DNA of 64,000 nucleotides from Siphonodentalium dalli. Taxonomy: Eukaryota; Mollusca; Scaphopoda; Gadilida; Siphonodentaliidae. The stretch lies in the NCBI GenBank assembly GCA_032622095.1, contig CP136062.1:133879282-133943281 (forward strand). The letters run 5' to 3'. Under the pieces are notes generated by a model that saw only the letters and a list, made by a program, of their open reading frames with translations, ran no database searches and was not told the DNA's origin. Shown piece by piece: positions 47,101-59,100 of this stretch. The translations under genes and the position numbers were made by a program. Numbering within the stretch: position 1 is the stretch's first letter; the number at the start of each line of letters is the position of its first letter.

Positions 47101-50100
47101 GGAAAGCCGAAACAACACTTCGGTTGTGAGCTAACGATGACAGACCTATTAAACATGTTGCCAATAATCTACTACCACAATCAGTTCAGCCCGAAATGTT
47201 CCAACTAAGCAGTATCTACTGCAGGATCCAACACGATGTCCACTTATTACGAGGGACTATCTGGAAATTAATTAAAAAGAAATTAAATTGCTACGAATCT
47301 GGATTATTTGAAAACACAGTGTCAACATTTCTACTTATAACGACTATTCGGAACATCAAATATATGAGCATCGGTGGTAGTCCGGAAGCATCAGGCTATA
47401 ATAGGTTTTCCAGTGCTGGCGAAAGTGAAAAGGACAGGAGGGAAAAGCGAATAATCTGGGGTTTATTTAATTGGTGGGCAAGTTGGTTATCGGAGCTGGG
47501 GAGTTTCAAAGTAAAATTATTTTCTTCAATATCAAGAGGAAAAATGAAAATTCGCACGTACATTGTATACCCTTCACACTTTATGTGACAATTCCGTGTC
47601 ATGCGATTGTGGGTATATACATGTGGATAGAAACATTCTAGTACATATATAGACGCACCTATATCTTCTACACATTTAGTGAATTTCATCAATGATATGT
47701 AGACACAATGTGCGTCACGGCTGGATCTGACCCGTAGGCGTAAAGGTATCAACCATTTAGCTTGATTAACTGGCATTTCAAGGTTGTCATTGGATAGAAA
47801 TGCCACATGAACATGGTGATTAACAACATGTTTGTCTAAGAAATGTGAACAATGAACATGTTATTTTCCGGATGTTAGACAATCAAACTGCCACATAAGG
47901 CGTTCATCCATGCTCATCAGAGCACGAAATATGTGCAAATTAATGACACGAAAACTATTTCATGCGGACGACGTACTCTAGACCTACATCCAACGTCATT
48001 TCCTATTAACTTTTATTGTTTGTACGGACGGTTTCGAGGTTTGAAAATCCCGCTTGTCCAAGAAAACCTCCACATACTTACGGAGTCGATGTGTAAACAA
48101 TGTATGGGGATAGTTTCTTCATACATATATGTATTTGGCACACGTATTTTCTAGAACATAAGAGATCACCATTTACCGGAGAGTTGATATCTGGGAAGAG
48201 ATCAGAGTAAAACTACTTTTCTTACATGTCGAATGGGGAATCCATGGGCTACATTTAGTTCCAGCTTGAAACTTGAAAATGATGGCCGAGCCCGAATAGT
48301 TAATATTTCGTCGCATCAGTGCTATAATGTAACCCACATATTCAACTTTCCGAGAAAATGAAGGTTGAAGTTTTTAGACAACATTTCTCCTAATGTTGAC
48401 AAAGCATGACGTATTGTTGTATTTATCCCAATGAAAACTGACATTAGCTGTTCATTGAACCACATATTGTTTTCTGTTTATTCCCTCGTTTTCTTTTAAA
48501 AAGCAATAGCTTGTTTGGAGATATGACATGCCAGCGACGATTCGTTTCCGTGCTATAATGAAGTTGTGTTAATAAATGCAGATTAAGCTATATATGGTGG
48601 CAATCGCATGTGTCTGTGAACTAAAAAGTGCCTATTCTACACTATGAAAATTCACCCATGTGCATCATCATACAGAAATGTGTGGAACAATCACAAAATT
48701 TAAATCACCAAATGATCACGTGACTAACATGGAGATACTGCCATATAGCACACATTTTAGAATTCACAAACACAAAACAGAAGTCACGTGGACAACCTGA
48801 AGCGTCCGATTGGCTGCTGTTGGACATACGACCTCATAGCACGAATAATTGTAAAGATCGCTGGAGATACGACATTTGCTTCACTGGTTTGTGCGAATAT
48901 TTGTCATCCAATGCAAGGACAGTTTGGCCCATCGGATTGGATTTTTTCTCACGATTCGAATGGTATCAAATACTCATTTCCCGCCAAAATGGATATACGA
49001 CATTATAGCACTGATGAGTCGAGATTTTGTCAACCCGCGGGAAGCCACCAAAAGATTGAAAATAAATAGTTTTGATGTATATGAGCCACATACATGTATA
49101 TGAGCCAACTATCAACTGCATCCACCACTCACAACTTCCATTATGTGATAAGCTGGGCAGAGTCTACCATTTTCGTTTTGGAACCATATTAGATAAAATT
49201 TATTGTTTCTTTTTGTCTATTTGGTCTATTTGATCAATTATTTTGTAGACAAGATCTGTTCATCCCTAAATATCAAATGTGACCAGAACCCCAAAGTCGA
49301 TTTTGGTTAAATTTCATACCACATTCGTTATAACTTATTAGTGAAGGACCAGAGTAAACTATGATATAATCTATTAGAAATTCATTGCTGTAATGATCAG
49401 TTGACACGATCATTGAAAGAATATACCCATTGTTTCCCAGTTCAGAGAGCAACAAGTGATAAACAGAAGTGATAGAAAATAGTATTTTTCACATCGGGTG
49501 GCCATTTTGGCAGCCATTTTTGGTACTGATTTTTAAGTTTTTACATAGAGCTAGCATAATGGCATCTTAAAGAGGTATACATTCGTATTTATTTAGTCAA
49601 TTTTATTCATCAACCACTACTTATAATGGATTGAATGACACTGTGATCAATATCCGCCATTTTCCATATTTTGACCGCCATTTTGGCAGCCATTTTGAGA
49701 CAAAGCGCCAATTTGGGTTTCATTGAATTGGAGTATTTATAGATATTGGTATGCCCAACTTACATTGTACAGTTCTGTCCATTTCTTGTTGATATATGAC
49801 TGTAATCACAATGGAGAGTTTTGTGGAATTTTATACCGCGTTCTGTAAAATCGAATTTTTGAGGGTGTAGATGAATCTGGGACCCCATTTATGGTATCTT
49901 TCATTGCTCCAATGATGAATTAACATGAATATGACTAATCAATGTCGCCAGTCTGAACCATTATCAAACAACAGGAATTGATCTTTAAGATATTAGGCAA
50001 AAACTTCAAATGTTCTAGTTTAGGCCGCCATTTTGGCAGCCATCTGGGACGAATGGGTTCCATTTTTGCCATAAACAGGTGGCACAACATTTTACCTTTG

Positions 50101-53100
50101 CAAAAATGTATACATTTGTATACATATGACAACATTTGTTCTCACTGTTATCGAATTAATCTCAGTCAGAGTATCTTTTGACTAACGGCAGCCATGTTGG
50201 ACGCCATGTTGGATCCTGAATTTTGCCCAAGGCGGATTTTAGCGGATTTTGGATATGTTATACACGAGATTCTCCCGCGTCGAATGACACCAAAACCGCT
50301 TGTATACCAATTTCTTCCGGGTCGAACCCTCTGACGACCACACTATCATCAGACCCACTATTTTATATGTGGGTATGTAGTTTACATCAGACTGGAAAAA
50401 ATTAGTCTGGTGAATATATATTCAAGTACAAGTTTTTCATATGTGTGTTTTTGTATTCTATCCACCTCTCACTGCCTCTATTGCCTACATAAAACCTGCC
50501 TAATAAACTTTACATTTATTATATCAATGTAGCTTTATTAGGTCAACGTAGCTTTATTAGGTTAGTACTACTTTCATGACATCATTGTATATGCAAATTG
50601 CGCAGGTAACACTATGGATGTCAACTGGCCTAACTGAAGTCATTGTGATTTTGAAACATTTTTACCATCCATAATTCACCGCAATTGATACAAAAATTCA
50701 CATTCAGATATGTGTTTTTGCTCTAAAAAGTCTATAAACCATTAGAACAATGCCAGTCCAGAATAACTGTAAACAAAACCAACTAACTATTTCACGCTAA
50801 GCTGCACTCCTGTATTTCCAATACCATGAATACTAATAAGTTTGCTTGACCTCGTAAATGTAAGGGCATCATCGAAGTAGCAAATGTAAAATTTAGTAAA
50901 ATGACAGATATTCCCCACAAAAGGCAAGTTATGTGCAGTGGATAAATAAAATATGTTGCTAATGCTTTCACTTAAACTGTTTATGTCTGTTCGGGGGGAT
51001 TTGGCATCTATTGGACTCAGCAGAGCCTCGTCCAATAGACACTCAAATCCCCCTCATGGACATAAACAGTTTAAGAGACGACACAAGCTACATGTTCTAT
51101 ATGAATGATAATAGTAAGGCCACAGTAATTTATTAGTTGGTTTATGAACATCAGGGAATAAAATCTGTAGAAGAACGAGAGAAAATGTTTAATAAAAAAA
51201 ACCTAGACAGGTCTTGACATGCCAATTGGTGATTTTTCAACATGATCCTGTTGAATGCAAATCTCATTTTTTCCACTTGAAATAATTTTTTGTGAATAAA
51301 AATAACTAAAACCAACAAATATCTCAATTATTTTCATTTTCCCATGCTATTATGATAAAACTGATAAAATTGTTTGGTGAGAACACAAACTGACCACCAT
51401 GGGCTCAAAAAACAAAACAAATATTTTTTAGCAATTTTCGGCATGTTCATAAACCAATTAATTAAACTGGAGTCACCTTAATGCATATTTTCATTGATTA
51501 CTGTCTTCCATAATGTTTTCTGTTTACATTTATATAGAAACTGAATATGCAGCGGAAATTCTCAGAGAATATAGCAATTGCAAAAGCTAAGGAAGAATCT
51601 GTATCCTTTAGTATTACATGTACCTATGTTTTTTAAATTTTAATTTGTATTAATTGGTGGCTCTGTCTGTACAATTAACCCTTTCAGTGCCAAGGCCGAT
51701 TTTTATATCAACCCATATTTCCTTGATCATTTTTCAAATTTATTGATTATAATAAAGTGATACATTGATGGAAAGAGCTCTGGTTAAATATAGTGTTTAG
51801 TGGATTTTATGAATTTTCGTATTCCTTCATCTTATTTAAGTTTGACCACTACTGATACAATTTTCAAGAACTGACAATGGTGCACAAATGTAAAACTGAA
51901 GTTAATATGAGACAAAATTTATTTAATATACACACATATTCATGAGAACATCGCAAGAGATCAAAATGGGTGAATATATATAGACTATTAACAAGAGGTT
52001 GAAAATTTAAAGATATCTTCCATGACTTGGCCAAGCTCAATCAAAAAATGAAAGAAAGACAACATCGACTTGAAGAAATATCTCGAAGGTTAGTAAACGT
52101 ACAGAACTGGATGGTCGATAGGTTTTACCCTATTAAAGATCATGTGCCAGTGCATTCTCTTACGGTATATATGTGAGTCTCCATGTATAAGAGAATGCAC
52201 TGGCTTACAAGGTCAAGGTAAATATGGTTAGGCCAATGTGTTCTCTTATATATGTGAGGCTATGGGAGACTCGCTTATATAGGAGAATGCATTGGCACAT
52301 GGTTTTCGCAACATTTAAGGAAGCTCCAGTCATGGAAGGGTTAATGACACAAAATAAACTGAAAATGTACCCATTGCCTCAAGTACAGTACCATACTGAC
52401 CCGCGTTTAGGCCCAGGGGGCCTTTGTTTTATTTGAGCTCAAAAATCCAAGTGGGCTTAAACTCAGATATGGCCCTTTGCAAAAATGCAAACCAAAAATC
52501 CTAAGAAATCGGGACAGTAAAACTAATGAAAGCCGATCTAACGCCGATTATTTGGGAATTTTTTCAATTAAATGTGAATATTAAAATATTATAATAACAC
52601 TTTAAGTCTTGTAGTATTATTGGACAACATTCCCATGTTAAAATGACACTATTATGTAAGTACATGTGGTCATGACTGACAGCCGTCTTGTTCCCAAAGT
52701 GTATGCTTGGAGTCAGGAATGCCCTGGTTATTATGTAAGCGGCAATGTGGGTTATCTATAGTCTGACTATAGTTTATATCAATGTTCAGATTTAATCCGA
52801 TTAGGACTGATTAGGAAAACAATAAGCCCGGCGCTTTATTCGTCATCCATTGTCTACATAGAGGATGTTACAATGGCGACTAATTGCATGTTTAACAAAA
52901 GCCAGTGAGTGTAATTATTTAACAGCACTGACAAGGCAGTTGTATTTCTACTAAAACGGCATTCTGAACTCCTCGACCTGTGACCTCTGGGGGCAAACGG
53001 TGACGGAATCTGACGAGGTTTGCCGAATGCTAAAACGTATAAAAAACGTATACAAAAGCACGTGTTTGAATATTTTGGTTTCGAGTGAATAAAGTTGACG

Positions 53101-56100
53101 CAGTTTGGAAGACATTTTTGTTAATTGACAAGTTCCCCCTTCTGCTCCATTATGATACCCACTGTGTGTTTACATAACCAAGAGGCCAGTTCTTTGTGTT
53201 TGGCCACATGTAGGAACACATAGGTCTACGTTGTCACTGAACACGAAAAATATGTTTTTACAGTACCGGTACTGTAGTTGGAACAGGTGCTCTTTGATTA
53301 AACTTAAAAGTATTGCACGCGCATAGCCGCACATGGCTTTTAAAGCTATACGCTGTTAGCAAGTGGGTTCTATTGTATTTTATGTCTGTTAAACGTTTGG
53401 TTTCCCCAGGGAAGTATAATTGAATAAAGAAATGTGAATTTAAGATTCACTTTATTTTATTTCATTTAATATTATCACTTACCTACGAATTATAACTTTC
53501 CATATTTCCGCCAAAGGAAGCCCTCACACTGAACTATATGGATAGATGTCCTGCGTTTGTAAACCATAGCAGAAAAGGGGTTAACTTTTTGGTGGTCGCC
53601 TACGGTCACTCACGGTCTTTACTCTTCAGTGGCTTGCCTCGGAATCAGTCACGCATGCGCAGTCCCAATATAATTCACTGTACAGATTGAATTAGCCAGT
53701 TTATTTTTCTGCTACCAACGGAACGGATCTAAGGGAGTATTTTTCCGAATTTGTCATTTAACAATAGCGACAAATTCAATTTATCGATACAATAATTACT
53801 GGTCGCCTACGCGTTCGTTTTTATAATTATCGTTTCGATTTCACGGACCGTTTCGTTTCAAACATATAATGGTTCGTGTTTTTCGAACAGGCGGCGAACT
53901 TAAAAACAATTTATCGAATATGAAAATCAGCATTTCGCCATAATTAGCCGCCATTTCAAGGCCTTACGAGGCGCACAGATTATTGTGAGAAATACATCTA
54001 TGGAATTATTATAGCACCTATAAGGTATGATAGAATTTGTCAGATATCAAAAATGCCACGTGATTCACCGCCGGAAGTATCCTAATTTCGTGGGAATTAT
54101 TTTGACGTTTTAATGCGTGGAAATTTATTTAGCAATAATTCCATCGCTACTGACGCTATCTCTCGTCATGTTATGAACAACGTGCTTTCACATAATACTA
54201 TGTTGTTTTATGTTTCAATACAAATGATCCAGATGTGTTAATCACGTTTGACCTTGAAGTTGATTACAATCTACACAAGAATACTGACAGTTGATTAGAT
54301 CTTGGTTTATCAATGTCATATGCATAACAATAACTTCATATGACAGTAGTACTGTCGGAAGTATCCTAATTTCGTGGGAATTATTTTGACGTTTTAATGC
54401 GTGGAAATTTATTTAGCAATAATTCCATCGCTACTGACGCTATCTCTCGTCATGTTATGAACAACGTGCTTTCACATAATACTATGTTGTTTTATGTTTC
54501 AATACAAATGATCCAGATGTGTTAATCACGTTTGACCTTGAAGTTGATTACAATCTACACAAGGTCAAGAATACTGACAGTTGATTAGATCTTGGTTTAT
54601 CAATGTCACATGCATAACAATAACTTCATATGACAGTAGTACCGTAGTGCTACGAATAAAATCTCAGCCATGTCATAGATGTATGTCGATTAATAGCTAC
54701 CTTGTATATAGGTCTAATGAACAATAGCTGCGATTATACACCAGCCGGTTCAGCAAGCCGGTCTGAACCGGTGGGCTTGTAAATTTCTGAGAAGGATCCA
54801 GGGATGTTTTTCTACCTGTTACAGGTTTGGGCGCTCAAACTCTGGAGACCCTGGGGATAGTAATTATTCAAGTTGGTTCTCCATTATTTCAACGAATTTT
54901 TCTATAATTCAACAACTAAACATGAAAATCGGATAAGATATAGAGCCTTTATTTGCACCATCTCTGGATCCTCCCCAGGTAGTATTTCTCGGTCGGATCT
55001 CTTCTCGGGCAGGAACAGTTCACGCTCCCCCGATTATGCCTCGGCATTAAATCAATTAGTGGGGAGGCGACCGGTGGCGATGCAGGGGTACTTGGGACCC
55101 CCAGGACATTCGGTCCTACACCGGCGCAAGCGGTTCTGTGTGCTGAAGTTGCCAAATCGCGTGCGAACGTAACGACACCGGCTGGGCGGCCTACGGCGAC
55201 TTCGGCATAGGGCAGTGGCCCTACCCATGAGGTAGCAAGTCCGGTCCCCCTGGTCACGATCTCTCTAAAGACACGGCCTTGCCTGCCTCTCAGCCATCTT
55301 GGGGTTTCTGCTGCAATGGCCTCTACCCATCGTTCTGCTTGGACAGGACATTCAGCTTGGTCGGGACCACCTGCATTTGGGGGGGGGGGCTCACCCCGGT
55401 CCGATGGCTCCACCTCCTTCCGGTTATCAGAAGAAACCAGTTTTGGCTATGGGATTCTTCATTTCGACACTGGACTCCAAAATTGGAACTCAGTTTATCA
55501 GCCTTTTGCTCAAGCAGTTGGCCGTAGCTTAAAAATTCCATGGGAGGTATTTACACCTCGATTGAGCCATCGCCGGAATGGGCCTCCCTCTAGTGTTTTG
55601 TCGTCCATTATGGACATTGCAGGTCGTTCCGACGCTAGGGCAGGGAGCGACATGCTATCCTTACACCCCAAGGCTTCTGAGGCTTTCGATGACGACCCGT
55701 CTGCGCACAATACGTCAGACTGTGGGTCTTTTCGGTCGTCACAGTCTGGCATCGGTAAGGCAGAAGCTGCGGATCGTGATTTCCTATCCACGGATTATCT
55801 CATCTATAGGCTTCTTCCTACTGAACTATGAACTCTCAAGCCCTCCTGGCACGACCTGCGCACTCGTACCACCGTCTTCAAAATGCATCGAGAACTCGAT
55901 CTATCTTACCTGTGATATACATTTCATAGGTAAGGTACACGACCCGCGACTGACACACTGGTCAATAGACTTCACACATGAATGAAGCACATTTACATGG
56001 AAAGCATTTCTCTTGTCACGTGCCACAACGACCCTGCCAATGGCCTGACCGACAGAGTACTCTCGTGTCCGGAATAAAAGTGCAGTCTGGAATATAGGTG

Positions 56101-59100
56101 CAGGGTTGAAAATCCGACCTAATGTAATACAAGTGCAGACTGGAATATAAGTACAGGGCGAAACAAATTTATTATTCTATTTACCAATAAACTATTTGGC
56201 ATGGCCTATTGTGAGTTAATAATATAACAGCAATCGTTAAAACCTGATACGTGGTGCAATATCAATATATTGTTACAGTATACTGACATTTACTCGGAAT
56301 TTATAAACACCCTCTTAAGATTTGAAGTGGGGGGGGGGAAATCGGCCTGTCAAGACATGTCTTCCAAAAATGCACACAATTAATAAACGTGCAGACTGGA
56401 ATAAGCCTTGTGCAGGGTGGAAAAATCTTCCAAAATTTTAATAAACGTGCATGTACGTTTATTACAGACACAAGAGTACATCTCATGGCTCTTCATACTC
56501 CTATTACCAATATCAATTTGATTATCTGGCACATGGTAATAAAATTAACAGGGCACTGCACGCCTATAGACAATAACGCGGGCAAAGACGTTTGCACTGT
56601 CCAGCTCAGCTTTCTAGGAAGCTCATTGACTAGCGTTATAGACCTTTCCTTGCAGGCAGGGGACCACCCAGTCCGAGTGGATCCCAACCCCATGGCACCA
56701 GACACCCGATCAAAAGGGCCTGAAACCATGCTGCCAACTCTGCGCGCTTCGGTATATGCCGGATTTGTCCTATCAACATTCGACAATAAAACAGGCAAAG
56801 ACGTTTGCGCTGTCCAGCTCAGCTTTCGAGGAAGCTCATTGACTAGCCATCAGACCTTTCCTTGCAGGCAGGGACCAACCCATATGAGGGGATCCCAACC
56901 ACATGGCACCAGCCGCCCAATCATAAGGGCCTGAAACCATGCTGACAACTCTGCTCGCTTCGGTCTATGCTGGATTTGTCCTATTTCCTTAAACATGCCT
57001 TCAACAGGACCACTTAGGTCGGGGGAGCTCCTCTCTAATATTGGCTCTTAAAATTCAATAAGTAACAACATTATAAAGGGATGTGTGTCCTTTACTAGGA
57101 GGATGATAATTTCATTTGTTTCCTTAATCAGCGAGCCATTTTAGAGGGGGTCTGCCCCTAGTTTGCTGCATGCCTCACACTAACATACCTATCACACACC
57201 TATGTCGTTCTGCTGCATGTTTGGGGGGGAAAGTGACATGATGTTCTGGGCAGAGGCTCAGAACTGAATATTCCGTATGGTGACAATTTACCCGTGGTTA
57301 TCATCTGATTACATTGTACATCATTTGAACTGATTTCAGTTGTCAAAGAGCCAAAGGGCCTTCTGCAATGATCTCATTGCTGACTTATAGATCACCTTGA
57401 TATATATTTTTTATATCACTTTTATATATTTATATACGCGTAAGATTTGTATCACATGATTTCTGTCGGATATCTTGTGATGCATAGGTACCTCAGAGAC
57501 ATGTGATCAGTAGAAGAAAAACAAGGAAGCTGTTCTAAGAACGACAGGGGGCATGACCACCTTGCAAGATGCGGTGGTGGGGGCTCCCTCTGTTCAGATG
57601 GCTTGACTCCATTATCGTTGTACAACCTGTTTGGCCTAATGGGTTCTCAACTCAATCCCTGTGCCACAAATTTGGCATCAGGTTCTCTGGCTTTTTCTCT
57701 GGCGAATAGCAGTTAGTTAACTTTGGTTGTCTCGCCATCGTCGGAGTGGGCCTCCGTCTGTGCAGGTCGTTCTGTCGCTAAGGCGGAGAGTGAGTTAGTC
57801 TCCTTCCTTCATGATCCTGCATCATGGGACCTTGACGGGTGGGACCTTAGAACAGACAGCTGAAGAAGACGACACAGAGAAGAACGAAGAGTTTCTTCTT
57901 CCGTTATACTTGCTCGGTTTGCTCGCAACTATGCATTGGATGGCACCTCATGGGATGTTTGTTTCAAAACAAGGGGGGGGGGGGGGCGGTACACATTTGA
58001 GCAATATAGCACTCTAACTATATGAGTTATTTCACGTAAATAATCCTAACAGATTCACTAAAGTGTTCATATATGGTACAATCTGTTTTTAGAAGAGTAC
58101 CTTTACTCAAAATTTGGCTATTAACTTTATTGCTCGTGCCTCCTCCTGGGCTTGCATTCTAATCCATATAGTTCAGTGTGAGGGCTTCCTTTGGCGGAAA
58201 TATGATATTTTTAAAAATATAATATATATTTCCTTAAAGAAAGCCTGAACACTGAACTATCATAGGGCCCTCCCATGGCGGTGCCATTCCCAACCCCGCG
58301 ACTCGCCAATCTTCTGATTGAGTTGAAAATAAACTGGCTAATTCAATCTGTACAGTGAATTATATTGGGACTGCGCATGCGTGACTGATTCCGAGGCAAG
58401 CCACTGAAGAGTAAAGACCGTGAGTGACCGTAGGCGACCACCAAAAAGTTAACCCCTTTTCTGCTATGGTTTACAAACGCAGGACATCTATCCATATAGT
58501 TCAGTGTTCAGGCTTTCTTTAAGGAAATATATATTATATTTTTAAAAATATCATTTTTCGTGGCATTCTCGCCGTCACCGATCGTTTGTGAATATACTTC
58601 TTGGAATTATTTATTTGGGGAGTATCATTAACAAATACTTGCTTACCACTGCTGAAATTGAACAAAATTTGGGGTGGGCTTAAACACGAATATACCCCTG
58701 TGCATGGAATTTGGCCAAAATATATGGGTGGGCTTAAACACGGGCATGGGCTTTGAACCGGGTCAGTACGGTAATGCCCTAAATAATCGACTCCTTAACC
58801 ACAGAATTATGGGTAATTTTTCAGGATTTAGTCGGAAATATGGCTTGTCATTCATCGGAAAGCTCTCACTGAGAGCTTTCCGATGAATGGCCACAAGCCA
58901 TATTTCCGACTAAATCCTGCAAAATTACCCATAATTCTGCTGTGGTTAAGGAGTCAATTATTTAGGGCGTTACTGTACTAGGTTAACCAGGTTTGCAAAT
59001 ATGCCCCTCACTTTCATGTTATCATTTTTTGCAAACCTGGCCTTTGTGAACCCTAGTACAGAAAACCATGGGATAATGACCAGTTCAGCCAAACTACATT

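Larger units (their letters stand above)
53502..58552. mobile_element. DIRS-like tyrosine-recombinase retrotransposon, decayed
   Basis: Long inverted terminal repeats (about 53502-53708 and 58326-58552) are essentially identical inside but differ at the outer ends. Just before the right repeat, 58162-58261 is an internal complementary region. Its first half is the reverse complement of the left outer end (TTTGGCGGAAATAT side), and its second half is the reverse complement of the right outer end. This arrangement is the hallmark of DIRS elements. The interior is more GC-rich than the surroundings at 54.95-55.85 and 56.5-58.0 kb, with broken proline- and arginine-rich frames, but I could find no intact RT, RNase H or recombinase motif. 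Orientation is not certain. Confidence 0.75.

Noticed and set aside
47196-47806. 130-aa (+) and 136-aa (-) overlapping frames
   Set aside because: They overlap antiparallel inside the inverted-repeat loop, lack splice support and match no family that I recognise.
54949-55831. Pro/Arg-rich frames on both strands in the GC-richer part of the DIRS-like element
   Set aside because: Likely gag-like remnants or chance frames in GC-rich sequence; no RT, RNase H or recombinase motif can be pointed to, so no protein was called.
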